This document shows, one piece after another, positions 1-12,600 of a stretch of DNA of 64,000 nt. The position numbers and the translations under genes are program-made. Origin of the DNA: Nomia melanderi (taxonomy: Eukaryota > Arthropoda > Insecta > Hymenoptera > Halictidae); NCBI RefSeq assembly GCF_051020985.1, contig NC_135010.1, forward strand, positions 1,486,001 through 1,550,000, in the 5' to 3' direction. The notes below the pieces were generated by a model. That model was not told the origin of the DNA. It did not search any database and saw only the letters and a list, made by a program, of their open reading frames with translations. Within the stretch, counting starts at the first letter, position 1. Each line of letters begins with the position of its first letter.

Positions 1-114
1 TAGTGAGGTTTATAATATAGAAATTTGTTATTTTGTAAATAGTACATAAATGTATGCGGTATTTCAAATTGTCATCAAAGTATCATAAAACTTCAAATAC
101 TCAAGATTAATTTA

Positions 115-285
115 TTACGAAATGTTTTTTGCAAACACGTGTGCTTTTAGCTTCCTGGCCCCAGATACGCTAAACGACGTAATATTCAATGAGTCTGCTA
201 AGCGAACACCCCTCTTGGGCTCAGTAATTCTCCAGGCCATGACATAGAACATCGCTTCCATGACTACGCGATGGGCAGTAGCCAT
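115..285 (-). CDS. Candidate small ORF or terminal exon, 56 aa, unrecognised
   Basis: Reading the minus strand from an ATG at 283-285 gives 56 codons ending in TAA at 115-117. The protein starts MATAHRVVMEAMFYVMAW and ends KAHVFAKNIS. The block from about 125 to 300 is close to 50% GC, while the DNA on both sides is very AT-rich, and this is why I list it. The frame stays open upstream of the ATG for about a dozen codons before an in-frame stop, so it could also be the 3' part of an exon; a weak acceptor-like TAGCAG lies just upstream. I recognise no domain, signal peptide or membrane segment. It could be a real exon, an old retrocopy, or chance. Confidence 0.2.
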   Translation of the reverse strand: MATAHRVVMEAMFYVMAWRITEPKRGVRLADSLNITSFSVSGARKLKAHVFAKNIS

Positions 286-3200
286 GGAATTGTAAAAGTG
301 ACTGCTACGATTCAGAATTCAATATCTCACATCGTACATATTAAAAGTCAGACCATGAGATTTGTCGTTTCCATTTTATACGTAAATATAAACATATTTA
401 AAGGTATTAGAGGCAAATCAGTAAACTTTTTATTAAAAAAAAAGAACTAGTGATGGTAATTACTAATAAACTCAGTAAAATTACGAATTTCTTGTTGTCT
501 ATATTTATTTTTCATTTTTCAATGGCATTTATATGTCAACATAACATGCATGAGAAGAATAATTAAGCAAATCTATTAATGTAAGTACGTATTTAGATAT
601 ATACTTATGTATGATAAGAGAAGTAATTTCTTTATTTTCTTACTGGCTACATATAGAAAGTTAAATTATCGTGTTAGATATTCGCAACGTCCGTTATTAT
701 TGTATATATAACATATAAGTACATACGTTCAGTCATGCTTTAAATCGTATTAAAAGAAATCAAAACATATTTTATTTATGACAATACTTCTATAAAATAA
801 AAACTTTCAAATACAATAGGATTTCAATGAAGTATTTATTTATCTAGATAGTTAGTTGTTCAGTTAAGTCGGGCAATCGAGGTTCTACTGTAACTTCAAA
901 ATATGAAGATTTTATTACATTACTTTATAATAATCACACTTATGATAAGCTAGTAAAAATAAATATTTTATTCCTATATCATTTGTATCTAAGATTTGTC
1001 TAGCTAATTGCAATAACACAATAATACATATGTGAACCGTGAAAAACAATAAAGATATTATGAAAAGAATCATGTCATACAGTAAGAAACAAAAGTAATC
1101 TGACAATAAATTACATTTCATTTTGATATTGTACACATTTGTTTACTACGAAAGGGATAAATTTCAAATAATTCTTTTGCACTGATTATTTATTATAATT
1201 TACAAATATGCATTACTTATATAACCAAACTGAAATAATTATACAATCTTTAAGATTAAGTGAGGTCGTACCCTATTATCGCGTTACAAAACCGTATGAA
1301 TAACATAAAAAACTTATATTCTGCTTATAATAAAAATCGTTTATAATTAATGTTAATAATTTTGATACTTACTAGTAACTTTCACCTTTACCATAAATCA
1401 TAGTTGTTTAGACATAACAAAAATATGTAATTGTTTTCAAGTTCACTCGCATTCAGTTTTTAATCTTTACACAGGTTATCCTTTATCAGTATTATGCTCA
1501 TTCTTCGATTCAAAGTATCTCATAAATTTTTAATAGATTTTGAAATTGTAGTCTAAGGAAGAATAACTTTCGATAAAGATAATAGGTAATGATAACACAC
1601 ATTTTCATTTATCTATTAATAAACATAAAAATTCTTTGAATATCCATCACACTTATATTTCACATTTTATTCAAGTTTTTTATACGTGCTTTAAATCTTT
1701 CTGTTTGTCTATTATGTTTTTGATAGCATCATGTTCTACTCCGAATATTTTTATGACTAGCTGTATTATGGAGATAAAGATATTTTTGCTTCATAAAAAC
1801 TCTGTTCGAAATGATTTCAAACATCATAAACCACAGTTTATAAATTTTACGTGCAGGAAATAGTACGTGGATAATACAACAAGTGAAATTCAGGTTCACG
1901 AATAATTCGTTGCATTATCATCTACTTCCTCACTCGTGGAATAATACGGTCGTAAACCACTACCCCTACGAGCCACCCTTGACGATAGACGCACTCGGCT
2001 TCTAGAGTTCGGAACAATGGCTGCGTTTATGGTTCAGCTGTGACTTTCGTATTATTTTCTCAATTTAATATTCCTATACGTGAATTCCACATTAATTTCT
2101 CGAATCGAATTATTGCATTGAAAATTTACGTAAATATCATATTTTCTAAATACTCATGCGAGAATAATGGAAAGAAATTTTTAATATATAAAATTCAGTT
2201 TTTTAATAACAAGATTACCAAAGTCACATTTAAACCTGATAATAAAATAAGATAAAATGATGACGATAATAAGTGTAATTTATAAAAATTATTAGTACTA
2301 AATTTACATATTGATTAACACTATTTCTACCGAAGGTTTCAAAAGACAGCTCTTGAAATGTTAACGTAAAATTATTTTCCAAGTTTAGTTGTATATTCTG
2401 TATTGACTTTTCGACATTTCCAATAAGGATTATAAAATTAACTATAGGAAATGTCCAAAATTCAATTGAAAAACAATGATTAAACTAAGAAAATGATTAT
2501 AAGTTACAATTTTGAAAGATGCCTCCTTTTGACATCTTCGATAGAAATGGTGTTAATTAAGATATCTATTTAAACGGAAACTATCACAAGATTCGTAGAA
2601 CTTAAGGTAAATCACACTGTCTTGCTATTAAAAGAATTAAAACTTTATAACATAAAAGTCAAAGGAAATTGAAAACATAATTGATAAAATATGTTTCACA
2701 TACATATATGAGTAAATAAATACTACATCACGAATTATTTCACAAGTGATACATGATAGAGGAAGCTCATACGTAAAGTGTTATCAGGTTTAGTAAAAAA
2801 AAACTGTAACACTTGTATACTAATCGTTAAGCAATTTCATAAGACATCGTCCCGTGAGAAAGAAGGAAGAAAATGAGAGATAAAACGTGCTTCAGCACGT
2901 GCATAGCTGCATGCCTCGTGACTTTGCCTTGTAGTTTGTGCAGCCAGCGAGACGTATGTACGTGTATGTAGGTGTTACGACTAGCTTTGCTCGAACGGAA
3001 TAGAGATATGAAAGCTTTACGAGTCTTTTGCATCGCCCTTTGATAAACAACCAACCGCATTGCAGTGAACCGTTATTCGATAGACCCAAAAACTTAGAAG
3101 AGAAATTAAAAAACAGCTCTTCGAATTAATAATGTATATACAGTAACTACATCTTGGATAATGTAACTAATTTTCCTATAATTTTTGTATATAGTTTAGA

Positions 3201-3429
3201 GTATAAAAGAGAAATAATTAATATACTTTTAATTTAGATTGCGACACTTTTAAAACTACTGTTATAAAAAATACAATAAATTATACAAAAGAAATTTATC
3301 CGCCAATCTTTGAAACCCTTCAGATAAAAAAGACATGTACACTGTGTAATGTATCCTTCAGAAACGTATGACTTCTATGAATACGTGGACCCCTAATCAC
3401 TATAACCCCCAATGAGGGGTAGCGGAAAG
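286..3429. other. AT-rich DNA without a supported gene
   Basis: The open frames here are short and low in complexity. Two patches are less AT-rich: 1885-2040, which contains a run rich in CpG near 1945-2010, and 2830-3070. Neither shows a domain, a clear splice pair or a repeat partner elsewhere in the window. I see nothing else that can be supported. Confidence 0.5.
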
Positions 3430-3431
3430 TA

Positions 3432-4099
3432 CAGTGATGCTGGCTTAAATTCCAGAGAAATCTGTTCGGTTTACTTCCACTGCACCATCCCAACACTTCT
3501 CCCACTACTCACTGTCTCGAGCTCAGTGTAACATGATCCTAATAGGCAGGACAGAAAATAAATACAATGAGGGGAAGAGAGACAGGCACAGGTCAAAGAA
3601 ATGCCGCATGCGTCAAGTGTAAACATGCAACGAAGAAAATTTCAATCGCAATAATTTTAACGTTACCTTCTCAATCGCAGTACCGATGGAATGCTGAGAT
3701 TGTTCTCATTAAAATGAATCCAAACACGATGTAAATCAGTCTAGTTTTATCTATTTGGGGGAAAATGAACCTTTAATTCCGTTAATTACATTAAGTCAGT
3801 AAAACTAGTCCGATTTACGTCGTGTTTGGACTCATTCTAATCACAATAATCTCAGAAATTCACAGCCACTACATTTGAGAAGATAAGATTAAAATTATTG
3901 CAATGGGAATTTTCTTCATCGCATGTTTATGTCCGATTTTCGACGGACTATCTATCTCGTTTTTGCTATATCGGTTCTCTGACTTTGTCACGCTGTGCAC
4001 AAGCCAATTCTTAGAAGCAAATCACTTCTTCCTATTTTTTCTGCTCGGTTAAATCCCATTGCTGGGGCCCGAAATTGTGGAATTTAAGGAGTATTAGTG
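3432..4099. mobile_element. TA-1 palindromic MITE, copy 1 (668 bp)
   Basis: The element is flanked by TA on both sides (3430-3431 and 4100-4101). Its left end reads CAGTGATGCTGGCTTAAAT and the right end read backwards is CACTAATACTCCTTAAAT, so the ends are imperfect inverted repeats of the Tc1/mariner style. The interior is also palindromic: a segment near 3690-3760 (AAACACGATGTAAATCAGTC) pairs with one near 3805-3855. A second copy lies at 58525-59199. It carries no transposase and was probably mobilised by a Tc1/mariner enzyme. It is more GC-rich than its surroundings and lies only about 55 bp from the mariner relic that follows. Confidence 0.75.
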
Positions 4100-4201
4100 T
4101 ATGTCGTTTCCGTTTAACATTTGCCATTGAATCAATAACCTTAAACATTGTGCATATAGGTCGCTCAATTTTTTCTGGAGGGTTCATTATCGTTTAAAAA
4201 A

Positions 4202-5505
4202 ATGAATTCGTATAAAATGATGAAGGAACATATCCGACATTGTAAGCTCTATGAATTTCGTAAAAGACAAAATGCTACCGTTGCATCGAGCAATATTAAT
4301 AGCGTTTATCCGGAGTCCTAAATATCTGGAAGTGTGAACGATGGTTTACAACATTTCGGAACTGGCACTTTCGTCTAGAAGGTGATGAGAGATCAGGAAG
4401 ACGTCTCTTCGTGAAAACAACGAATTGAAAGCTGTAGTTGAAAAAGATTTAAATTTGACAATTGAGGAGATTGCAAAAATGCTTGGTGCATCGAGGTATA
4501 CAGTGCAAGGACATATTGACAAAATTGGAAGGATGTGGCTATGCGGAAAATGGGCCCCGTATGTCCAATTCCAAAACCGAATATTCATGCGAATAAAACG
4601 CAGTTATGTGTATGGTGGAATTTGCAAGGAGATATTTATTTTGAACTCTTAAACCCCGAAAATACCATTAATACCAATCTCTTGGTTTGTTGTATATTTT
4701 CAGTTGCGTTAACCCAATTGGGTCATTGGCAATTACTTTGAATTATGCAGATGGGTTATCTATAAATATGATTGTATTGTGTATTCCTTAGCTGTGGATC
4801 ACCCATTAAATTAACCGTGGTATTTTAGAACTTCAAAAATATTAGAGCATGAGTGAACTGTGTGGGCAGCAAAAGTAAATATGCCCGGATGGAAATATTA
4901 CAAAACCAACTGGTCCTAATTTCAAGCAAAAATTGACAAAGATATTGATGCACTATACGCTTCGGACAAATCTAACGCTCACCGTATACATAAAATACTA
5001 CAGAAATTTTGTAACATTATTTTAGAGGCAGCATCATGAACCAATCCTAAAACTCGTTCAAGTAGACAGAAGGAAAGTATCCGTAGTGAAATAAGAAATT
5101 CAAACAAGCTATTGAACATTATTATTATTACGAACAACTGACTCGCCTAAGCAGTGCAATCGCAAAAAAAAACGCCCTGCTATGGTTAACAGAAAGGATG
5201 TCATACTGCAGCAGAACAATGCGAGATTACATATTGCAAAAGTTACGCAGCAAAGAATCGAAGAACTTGACTGGGAAACTTTAGCGCATCCGCCCTACTC
5301 TTATGACTTACAATTAACGTCATCCGATTTTCAAATATTTAGACTTCTACAGCATCTTGTAAATGGTAAACAATTCTCCAGTTATAAAGATATCAAGAAT
5401 GAAATACAAAAGTATTTTAATGAAAAAGCAGGGGATTTTTAAAAAGGAAACATACAAAAACTTGTTTCCAGATGGCAAAATGGCGCAAACAACGTCGGCG
5501 ACTAG
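4202..5505 (+). pseudogene. Mariner transposase, broken
   Basis: Homology is spread over several frames. The N-terminal helix-turn-helix region is visible at 4202-4330 (HIRHCKLYEFRK) and 4425-4530 (LNLTIEEIAKMLGASRYTV). A central part at 4560-4670 reads PNIHANKTQ then a WW motif and LLNPENTI. The C-terminal half at 5182-5505 contains QQNNARLH, HPPYSYDL and LVSRWQ. In mariners the catalytic triad is DD34D. Here the second Asp, normally in the HDNARPH block, is Asn. The third Asp survives in TSSDF with spacing about 36. Breaks include a stop before KYLEV-like sequence near 4318, a frameshift in the A-run at 5165-5173, and an in-frame stop at 5440-5442 where a Tyr codon is expected. It cannot make active enzyme. 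Confidence 0.9.
4708..4815. mobile_element. Possible short TTAA insertion inside the mariner relic
   Basis: Transposase homology is lost after about 4680. A stretch starting TTAACCCAATTGGGTCATTG and ending with an approximate inverse near 4800-4815 (rough match TTAATTTAATGGGTGATCC) could be a small TTAA element inserted in the relic. The match between the two ends is loose and no second copy was found. Confidence 0.25.
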
Positions 5506-5837
5506 CTCATTGATTGAATGTTTCATGTACGATTTATAAAATTTAAATAAACTTTATATTTAAAGAACGACATTAGTTTTCGGTACCCATAATACAAGGT
5601 ATATGTATAAGTGAATACACGTTAGATATTTCCGTTGGTCGTACAGTGACAGTTCAATCCAGTTTTATTGGGTCGATTCTAAAAATTCGGACGGACACGA
5701 AGATCAAAATTACGATCTCCACGGTAGCGATAAACTCTTCATTGCAAGGAAAAGGAAGAAGAGAAAGATACGGTATCGTTGGTGGCAGCTCGAACAGTTG
5801 CAATTAGGAAATGTTGACACAATTTTTCATTGTATTC

Positions 5838-6076
5838 CTCTGCCTATCAAACCCGGTAATTCAAAAAATTATGATACTTTGTGTGTAAGTGGAGTAAGTC
5901 AAGCCTAATACATTACAATTCTTTTTGTGCTGAATTTCACTTTGAAGGAGCGGAACCATCCCTTGAAAAGTTGCAAATTTTTCTTTCCCGCAGATTATCT
6001 TGAAAACGGCAATAGATAGCGACAAGAAGTACATTATTCTTTCACGTCTATAAAATTGTAAGATAAAATTTCCGAA
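5838..6076 (+). mobile_element. FB-1 element, single arm
   Basis: This is one arm of the FB-1 foldback family, starting near CTATCAAACCCGGTAATTC and running through AAGTCAAGCCTAATACATT to the CGTCTATAAAATTG motif at about 6050. The return arm seen at 61400-61637 is missing here. The 73-aa frame antisense to it repeats peptides seen in other FB-1 copies (LGLTYSTYTQ) only because the DNA repeat is conserved. Confidence 0.7.
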
Positions 6077-7023
6077 ATTCAAAAGAATTTTTTAAAAATT
6101 TGAACTTTTTAAAAAAATTATTAAATTTTCAATATTTTTAAAATACAATGCTAATAAATTATAAAGGTAAATATATACTATACAATGCACTTAAATTACA
6201 TTACAATAGAAAATATTACTATTCTGAGTAATTTGGGCCTCGTAAATATGAATTACCATATTTACTGAGACAATTTTATTTAAATAAGTCTTACAACGCA
6301 TTTACTACGTTTCAAGTAAAACTTAAAAGCATTCGTCGATTTTCAACGTATTTTTTAAATAAATTTTTATGAATGCTATTGAAATATGAATTTACGGTTC
6401 GAAAACACGCGACTCTGCAACGTTCAAGGTATTGGATGAAACGTGTTCTTCAGCTGGAACCTTGAGGTTTGCCATTCTTCCAACAATACCCACAAAAAGT
6501 GATACGTGTCCAATATTTTTCGATGTTCTACCTCTGCGCAAAGTTTTAACGAAATCGATAACTGTCACACTTGAATGGCTCTGTTGCTAGAAGGAAAAAC
6601 AGGAACGTGATGTGAGCTATCCCTGGTTGATGGTCTCGATTCCGTGTCACGTATTGTACACGTAGGACATCACAATGTCCCTGATGTTGCGTGGCCATGG
6701 AGGATGTAGCATTTCCGCAACGCTACTATACCGTCGATCTTCATTTTCACGATCAGGTTCATGACTGTGTCTCCCGTAGTAACTTGGAAATAGAAGGTTC
6801 AAGCAAACTGATCTCGCCTTTACTTCTCCCCATAGAGCATTAGACCATAAACACTTGTAAAAGAGAGACAACCATGATTTTTTGGCGCTATAATCCAACC
6901 GAATCTAACCGTTACTTCCTTTATGAAAAGAAATAACGTTATTTTTCGTTAATTGTATCCGGCTTGATTTATTAAGTTATGTACACGAAACACAATGGCA
7001 ATTTTGGATTAAAACTTTTTCCA
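6077..7023. other. No supported gene; one unexplained moderately GC-rich block
   Basis: From 6410 to about 6900 the DNA is less AT-rich than its neighbours. An 83-codon minus-strand frame covers 6647-6898, but it has no domain I recognise and no repeat partner here. The rest is AT-rich with nothing to report. Confidence 0.4.
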
Positions 7024-7027
7024 TTAA

Positions 7028-7270
7028 CCCCTTGCCCTATGATGTATTTCTTAACTAAGTTAGATACAAATACTTTATCGTTAATAATTAATTAGGAAAA
7101 GATACATTTCTCATTCCTATTCTATGAATATGTTTACTCCAAAGATTAACGATTGATAATAAGAAAATAATATTCAATTTATATTTTTAAAAAATTAATG
7201 ACACTTAGATTTTTCAAATTCAGTTTAAAATTTTCGTCGTGTGTCTGACACGATATTGTAGGTCATGGGG
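7028..7270 (+). mobile_element. TT-1 MITE (243 bp)
   Basis: TTAA flanks both ends (7024-7027, 7271-7274). The left end is CCCCTTGCCCTATGATGTAT and the right end read backwards is CCCCATGACCTACAATATCG, so the first bases form a short inverted repeat. TTAA targets plus ends beginning with CCC are typical of piggyBac-type elements. There is no coding capacity. Seven other copies lie in the window. Confidence 0.85.
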
Positions 7271-7274
7271 TTAA

Positions 7275-9055
7275 ATCAATATAGTTTATTAAATGTGACA
7301 CATGTTAGATGTGATTCGTGTCAGATTAATAAAAATAAAATGTACAGTAAATACCATCGAGAACCTACTATATTTCATTTATATGTGTACATTTAAAACA
7401 TTATTACGAACTTTATATGCAAGAACAAAAATAAGGGTATGAAAAATCTAAAAAGATAAATTGCTTGTAAAAATGATTTCTTCTTTAATGCGCCTTCTTA
7501 TTTCAGATGTGCCACTTGAGCTAACATGGTAATTAATTTGATGACCTATAACAGGATGACCTACGAGTAACCTTAAACGCAAAAAGTATCTCATCCCATT
7601 GGCAAATTGACCCCGCATACGTGAAAAATGGGTCTTGGGATTCATTCCAGTGAACTGAACCTCTTGAGAGCCAATTAACGAATTTAATTGTGGACGAAGT
7701 CTTTATCTTGCTCATAATTCAAAAGATTTGCTTAGCTCCAACGTTCCTTGGACTTTTTTCTTAGTAAGTCAGCACTATCCATCTTATTGCTGTTACAAAT
7801 AAAGCTTTGACACAATTATATATTTTTTTTAAATTTGTAAAAATTAAATCAATTTTTCTTCGTTATGTTTATTTTCATTTACCGCAATTACATCTTTAGT
7901 CGGAACTAAAGCGAAATCAAACTAAAGTCGAATCTTCATGAAACTGATCTGACTATTAAATATTTCACGCTGATCTTTATTTGTTTATGTTAGAGTGCAA
8001 ACAATCCAAACTCCGAAAAACTGCAAAAAATATAGATATCTTTCAACAGAAATTACTTATTAATCTCAGTGATATACTCAAGAGTTACTGAATTTTTATT
8101 TAAAATACTATGCACGAAAGTATTTTAAATATTATATACTACATTATTTAAAGCCCAGAAAGGAGTATTTTTTATAACGAATATTGTTTCCGTACAATAT
8201 TAAACCACTAATCTGAATCTTTAAACAGTAATAATATTTCTTACTGTTGGAACATAAAAAATTTCGATAATACAAACAAATAAGTTACACTTATTCAAGT
8301 AGAAAGTAAATAACAAAAATATTTGGAGCTTACAGAGATAAACAATTATCACGTAGTATGGAAACTAAAGAAAACCAACGAATTCTTAGAGACCGTGTTC
8401 TGACTGCATATCACAAGTAAATGGTAATATAAAACATATGTATAATTTTTTCATTCAAGATTTAATTAAAAAAAATTAGTTGCAAATAATTAGCGACATA
8501 TGTGGATTCAGATAAACATGCACAAAACACATACAAAATGTATAGAAAATATAAAATTCAGTAGAGATATATATGATACATATAAAAATCAATAAATGAT
8601 ATATAATGATCATTCAAGGGTAAGAAAGTACGACATGTTATACAATATGTATTACAAAATGGAAAAATGAATCTTATTTTAATTTTTGCGTTGTTTAATT
8701 CCACTACTGAAGGAAGTTTCTTTAAAAGTAAAATAATCGTACTATGACTTGATATACGGTTAGTTTAAAATGTCTAGGACCAGTTATCTGCAGTAATACT
8801 CAAATCGTTAGCATTGCGAAAGTTAATGAACGAATCTAGTTACGGCCATGTCAATATCGAAAGAGATGGATAATGACGAATGAGTGAGTGGATATTAGGC
8901 GCGAGACATTTGCTACAAAGCGACAGCAGAAACGTGTTTAGTGTTACATACATAGATTGTAAATATAATCGAATGACAGTTTTGTGTACTACTTGAGAAA
9001 AGAAAACGTCGTATCTACTGTTTCTTCTATCTTCTGTTCACTATTACTGTTAAGA
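7275..9055. other. AT-rich DNA, nothing recognised except a weak patch
   Basis: Minus-strand frames at 7448-7715 overlap each other and show no domain. The patch 8770-8950 is slightly more GC-rich. I see no repeat partner, RNA gene or splice structure. Confidence 0.4.
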
Positions 9056-9600
9056 CTGACAAGGAAAGGTATGAAACCCGGAAATTCAAAAAATTATGAA
9101 ACTTTGTGTGTAAATGCAGGAAGTTAAGCCTAATACATTGCAATTTTTACTGTGTTGAATTTCACTTTGAAGGGATGAAACCACCCCTTGATAAAAATGC
9201 AAATTTTTCTTTCCTGTGGTTTATCTTCAACACGTAAAAAACAGCGAAAAAAGTTTAAATTTTTTTAAATTTTGAATTCGAATTTTAAATTTCGAAAATG
9301 TTATATTGCAATTTTATAGATGTGATGGAACAACATATTTTTTACTTAAACTTTTTTTCGCTACCTTTTATTATTCTCAAGATAATCCACGAGAAAGAAC
9401 AATGTATTTTTTATTTCTATTTTGATTCGCTATCTCTTATCGTTCATAAGATGATACATAGAAAAGAAAAACTTGCAGTTTTTCCAAGCGATGGTTTCAC
9501 CTCCTCAAAGGGAAATTCGGCAGAAAAAAATGGCAACGTATTAGGCTTGACTTACTCTACTTACACGCAATGTTTCATAATTTTTTTAATTGCTGGGAAA
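9056..9600. mobile_element. FB-1 foldback element with an enlarged right arm
   Basis: The left arm starts CTGACAAGGAAAGGTATGAA and runs to about 9300. The right arm, 9300-9600, is its reverse complement and ends in CTTACTCTACTTACACGC followed by GTTTCATAATTTTTT. Within the right arm a segment of about 80 bp is duplicated in tandem: two versions of the AACAAYRTATTTTTTA to GAGAAAG-like stretch lie at about 9326-9400 and 9398-9470. A 127-codon frame at 9298-9681 arises from the arm and is not considered a gene. Confidence 0.75.
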
Positions 9601-12600
9601 CTCAATATACTATACTTATTTATACATTTCATAGTTTCGTCGATATTAACGTATTTGCAATATACGTATTTAAATAATTAAATATATGTCCGAATAATTT
9701 TATATCTCAGGTTAATAAATTGTAAAATATCTTTAATTTACAGATATAAGTTGCTAAAATAATTCAGACTTCCCACTGTTTGACAAGCAAGCATTTCAAA
9801 CAGTGTACTCATTAGTAAATACACTTAATAATTAGTTACACGATTTTACACTTTTTAAATTCCTGTAAAAAATCTGTAGAACAAATGTACGGAGTATTTC
9901 CACGATCATAGTATAACCAGTAAAAAGATCATTCCTCGTAAAGAAGAAAGTCGAAAGATACAAACTATATCGATACAATAAGTCTCACTTTAATGAATTT
10001 CAACTGTACCTACCATGATCCTACGACTATCTAATTTATACGTATAGTGTGCAAAGCAATACGAAAACTAATTTCCAAACAGTTTAACGTCGTCGAAAAT
10101 CTAGTTTTCGACTGAGAGAAACGGGAAGAAAACATTTCCTTATGGGAAGTTCCCATCTGTGAGATCAGGTATTCGGTGCAGATGTATTTAGTTTCTGAAG
10201 ACGAGAGGAATTCCGTGTACTTGAAGTGTGTCAAGATGATACTGATTTTGCCCTGAAGGTATCTCTAGAGTTCCGGCAAATTTTTCTTCTTTCCTTTTTA
10301 CCTGACTACATTGTTTATTATTATTACAAGTTCACCGAAAGCTGCATCCGCTAAATTAGAAACTAGTTTCTGGCAATTTACACGTATTGTTATGGGAGTT
10401 TGGGAGCTTCGTATCGTATACGTTTAATAGAACAGACACTGAAAACAGGAACAGTTCTCTAATTTGCATAATCGCAAGCGTAAAGCATAAAGAATTGGAT
10501 GGAACAATACTTATGCGAGTGTAAAAGTTTCCTAAAAATGAATACTGACATCATGAATAAAGGAATACACTTGTTTTTACTGGAAATTTAGCTTCGTTAA
10601 CAAAAGTGCATAAAATTTAAATTACATTCTGCCTATAAAAAGTTTACTGCCTGAAAGTTAGAACACCCTCACTAATGAGATGGTTGGAATTTTAAGTACT
10701 CCTGAATTTTTCATTTGGTATGACATACTAAAACTTATTTTATATGGCATTTTTTACATTTCTCACACGAGTCTGAGGGAAGATAGTAACTCTAGAAAAC
10801 GATTGATGCAACTGGGATGAAACTTTTGCAGAAACATATATTTACCTAACAAAGGAAAAAATGAAATAGTATAATAAGGCTTATTGACCTCTGAAACAAG
10901 TGTTTTCTTATAAATACAACGATATACTTGTAAAATACAATTGCAGCTATTCTTCAAATAAAACCACCTCTTTTCTTTGTAAGTAACATTGACTGATATA
11001 CAATAGAAATTTACCGTTTATGATATTATGACATTTTCGAAATATTAGAAAAGTATATCAATATTTATTTAAGACATTAATTTATTGTCAGATATTTCAC
11101 CGTCATATAGCTTATATACATTGAGATATTCATTTATAACAATAATTTAAAATAGCTTATAAAATAATGAAATGCTCGAGCTTTCTATTCTAGTACTTTT
11201 GAATGTAGAATATTCGTAAATATGATACAAAGTTTCATTGAAAGTACTGTTCCTTTTTACACGTATGTTGTTCAACTTTCCCCTATATACATTTTCTTTA
11301 ATTTCATTCTGTTTTAAATATCCTCATCTGATATTCAGATTTAATTCACGTCACATTAAATCAGTGATTCCATGTATTGTCGAAGGAACATCCTACAAAA
11401 TACGATTCGTTAGGGATAATCTACTGAAAACTCAGACTAAACGTAACTTCGTATACCTATAAGATAAATGAGTTATTCTCGAGCTAGTTTTCAAATACTC
11501 CAACTCCGAAACAGCACCGTTGCAGTACTATTTGTCATTCCTAAAATTACTAAGTTACTGAACATAAGTTATTTGATATTTCTGTTGGTTTTAAGGTTTA
11601 AATTTGAATAACTTTTTAATATTTTATTGTGTTAAGTAACTTCGAAATTTATTTTGTTTTTCAGAGATAATGGATTACATTGATAGAAAACTGATTATGA
11701 ATAAATGTAGTGCCAAATCCAAATAGACATTAAAAGGAAATTTTAATAATAACAAAATATTAAATGTCTGGATAAACTATTATAGATGTAGATACATCCC
11801 ATTTATTATAAGGCATTCAAATAACCATACCTTCGGGAAATGTTTCGTTAATAATGTTTGCATTATCGACTAATTTTTACATAAACAACACACATAATCG
11901 GGACGCTTGTATGTTATTAGTCGAATAAAAACGTTTTGAAATATTCAATATAATTTATTTTTCTTAATATTCAGTATTTCACTTCAGAACGTTAGAATAC
12001 CTTTATAATTTATTTTAAATAAAGTCTTATAAAGATATCACATTTATTACTAGAATGAATATCAATAGAGACGTAAGCTCAGTTAAGTATATACCTAATG
12101 TGGTCGTTTAATTCATATTCAATTTTATACAAAAGTGAAAATCAAGAAAAAAACTGAGTCAAAGTTCTGGTAGTAATACATTCACAACGTAAATCAATAC
12201 TGAGTTGATGCAAAAATTTTGACGTTTTTTGTTCCTGGTTAATTAATTTTATTTATTTATTTTATCAACATGTTACATCCTCAAATACTGATAAAATAAT
12301 TTACCAAGTGTCAATTCTTATTTGCTTTTCTAAATCACAACATTGTTACAATGACGGAATAAATAAGCTTATAGAAAGATGGCAAAGAGTAAGAACAACC
12401 AATAGAAACTATATAATAAATTCGATAGAAATATTTGAAAAACTCTTCATTTCTCATAAAGAAAAACGTCAAAACTTTTGCGTCAAGCCAATATAACATT
12501 CAATTCAATGAAAATTCTTTCGCTACCTGTAAGTTTCCCAGAGAACAAAAGGCTATAAACGCACAAGTTTCCGCAGTGTACATAATAATAACGTTATTCT

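Larger units (their letters stand above)
4155..5592 (+). mobile_element. Degenerate mariner-type DNA transposon
   Basis: The coding relic sits between two weak terminal repeats. The left end begins near 4155 with TATAGGTCGCTCAATTTTTT, and the right end read backwards from about 5592 begins TATTATGGGTACCGAAAAC. The length of about 1.4 kb fits a mariner of about 1.3 kb that has gained a small insertion. The end positions are uncertain by several bases because both termini have drifted. Confidence 0.7.

Noticed and set aside
9298..9681. 127-codon frame, with similar peptides at 5861-6082 (-), 16679-16987 (-) and 61382-61648 (+)
   Set aside because: The shared peptide LGLTYSTYTQ follows from FB-1 DNA similarity. 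The frames are not consistently kept and no known protein motif is present.
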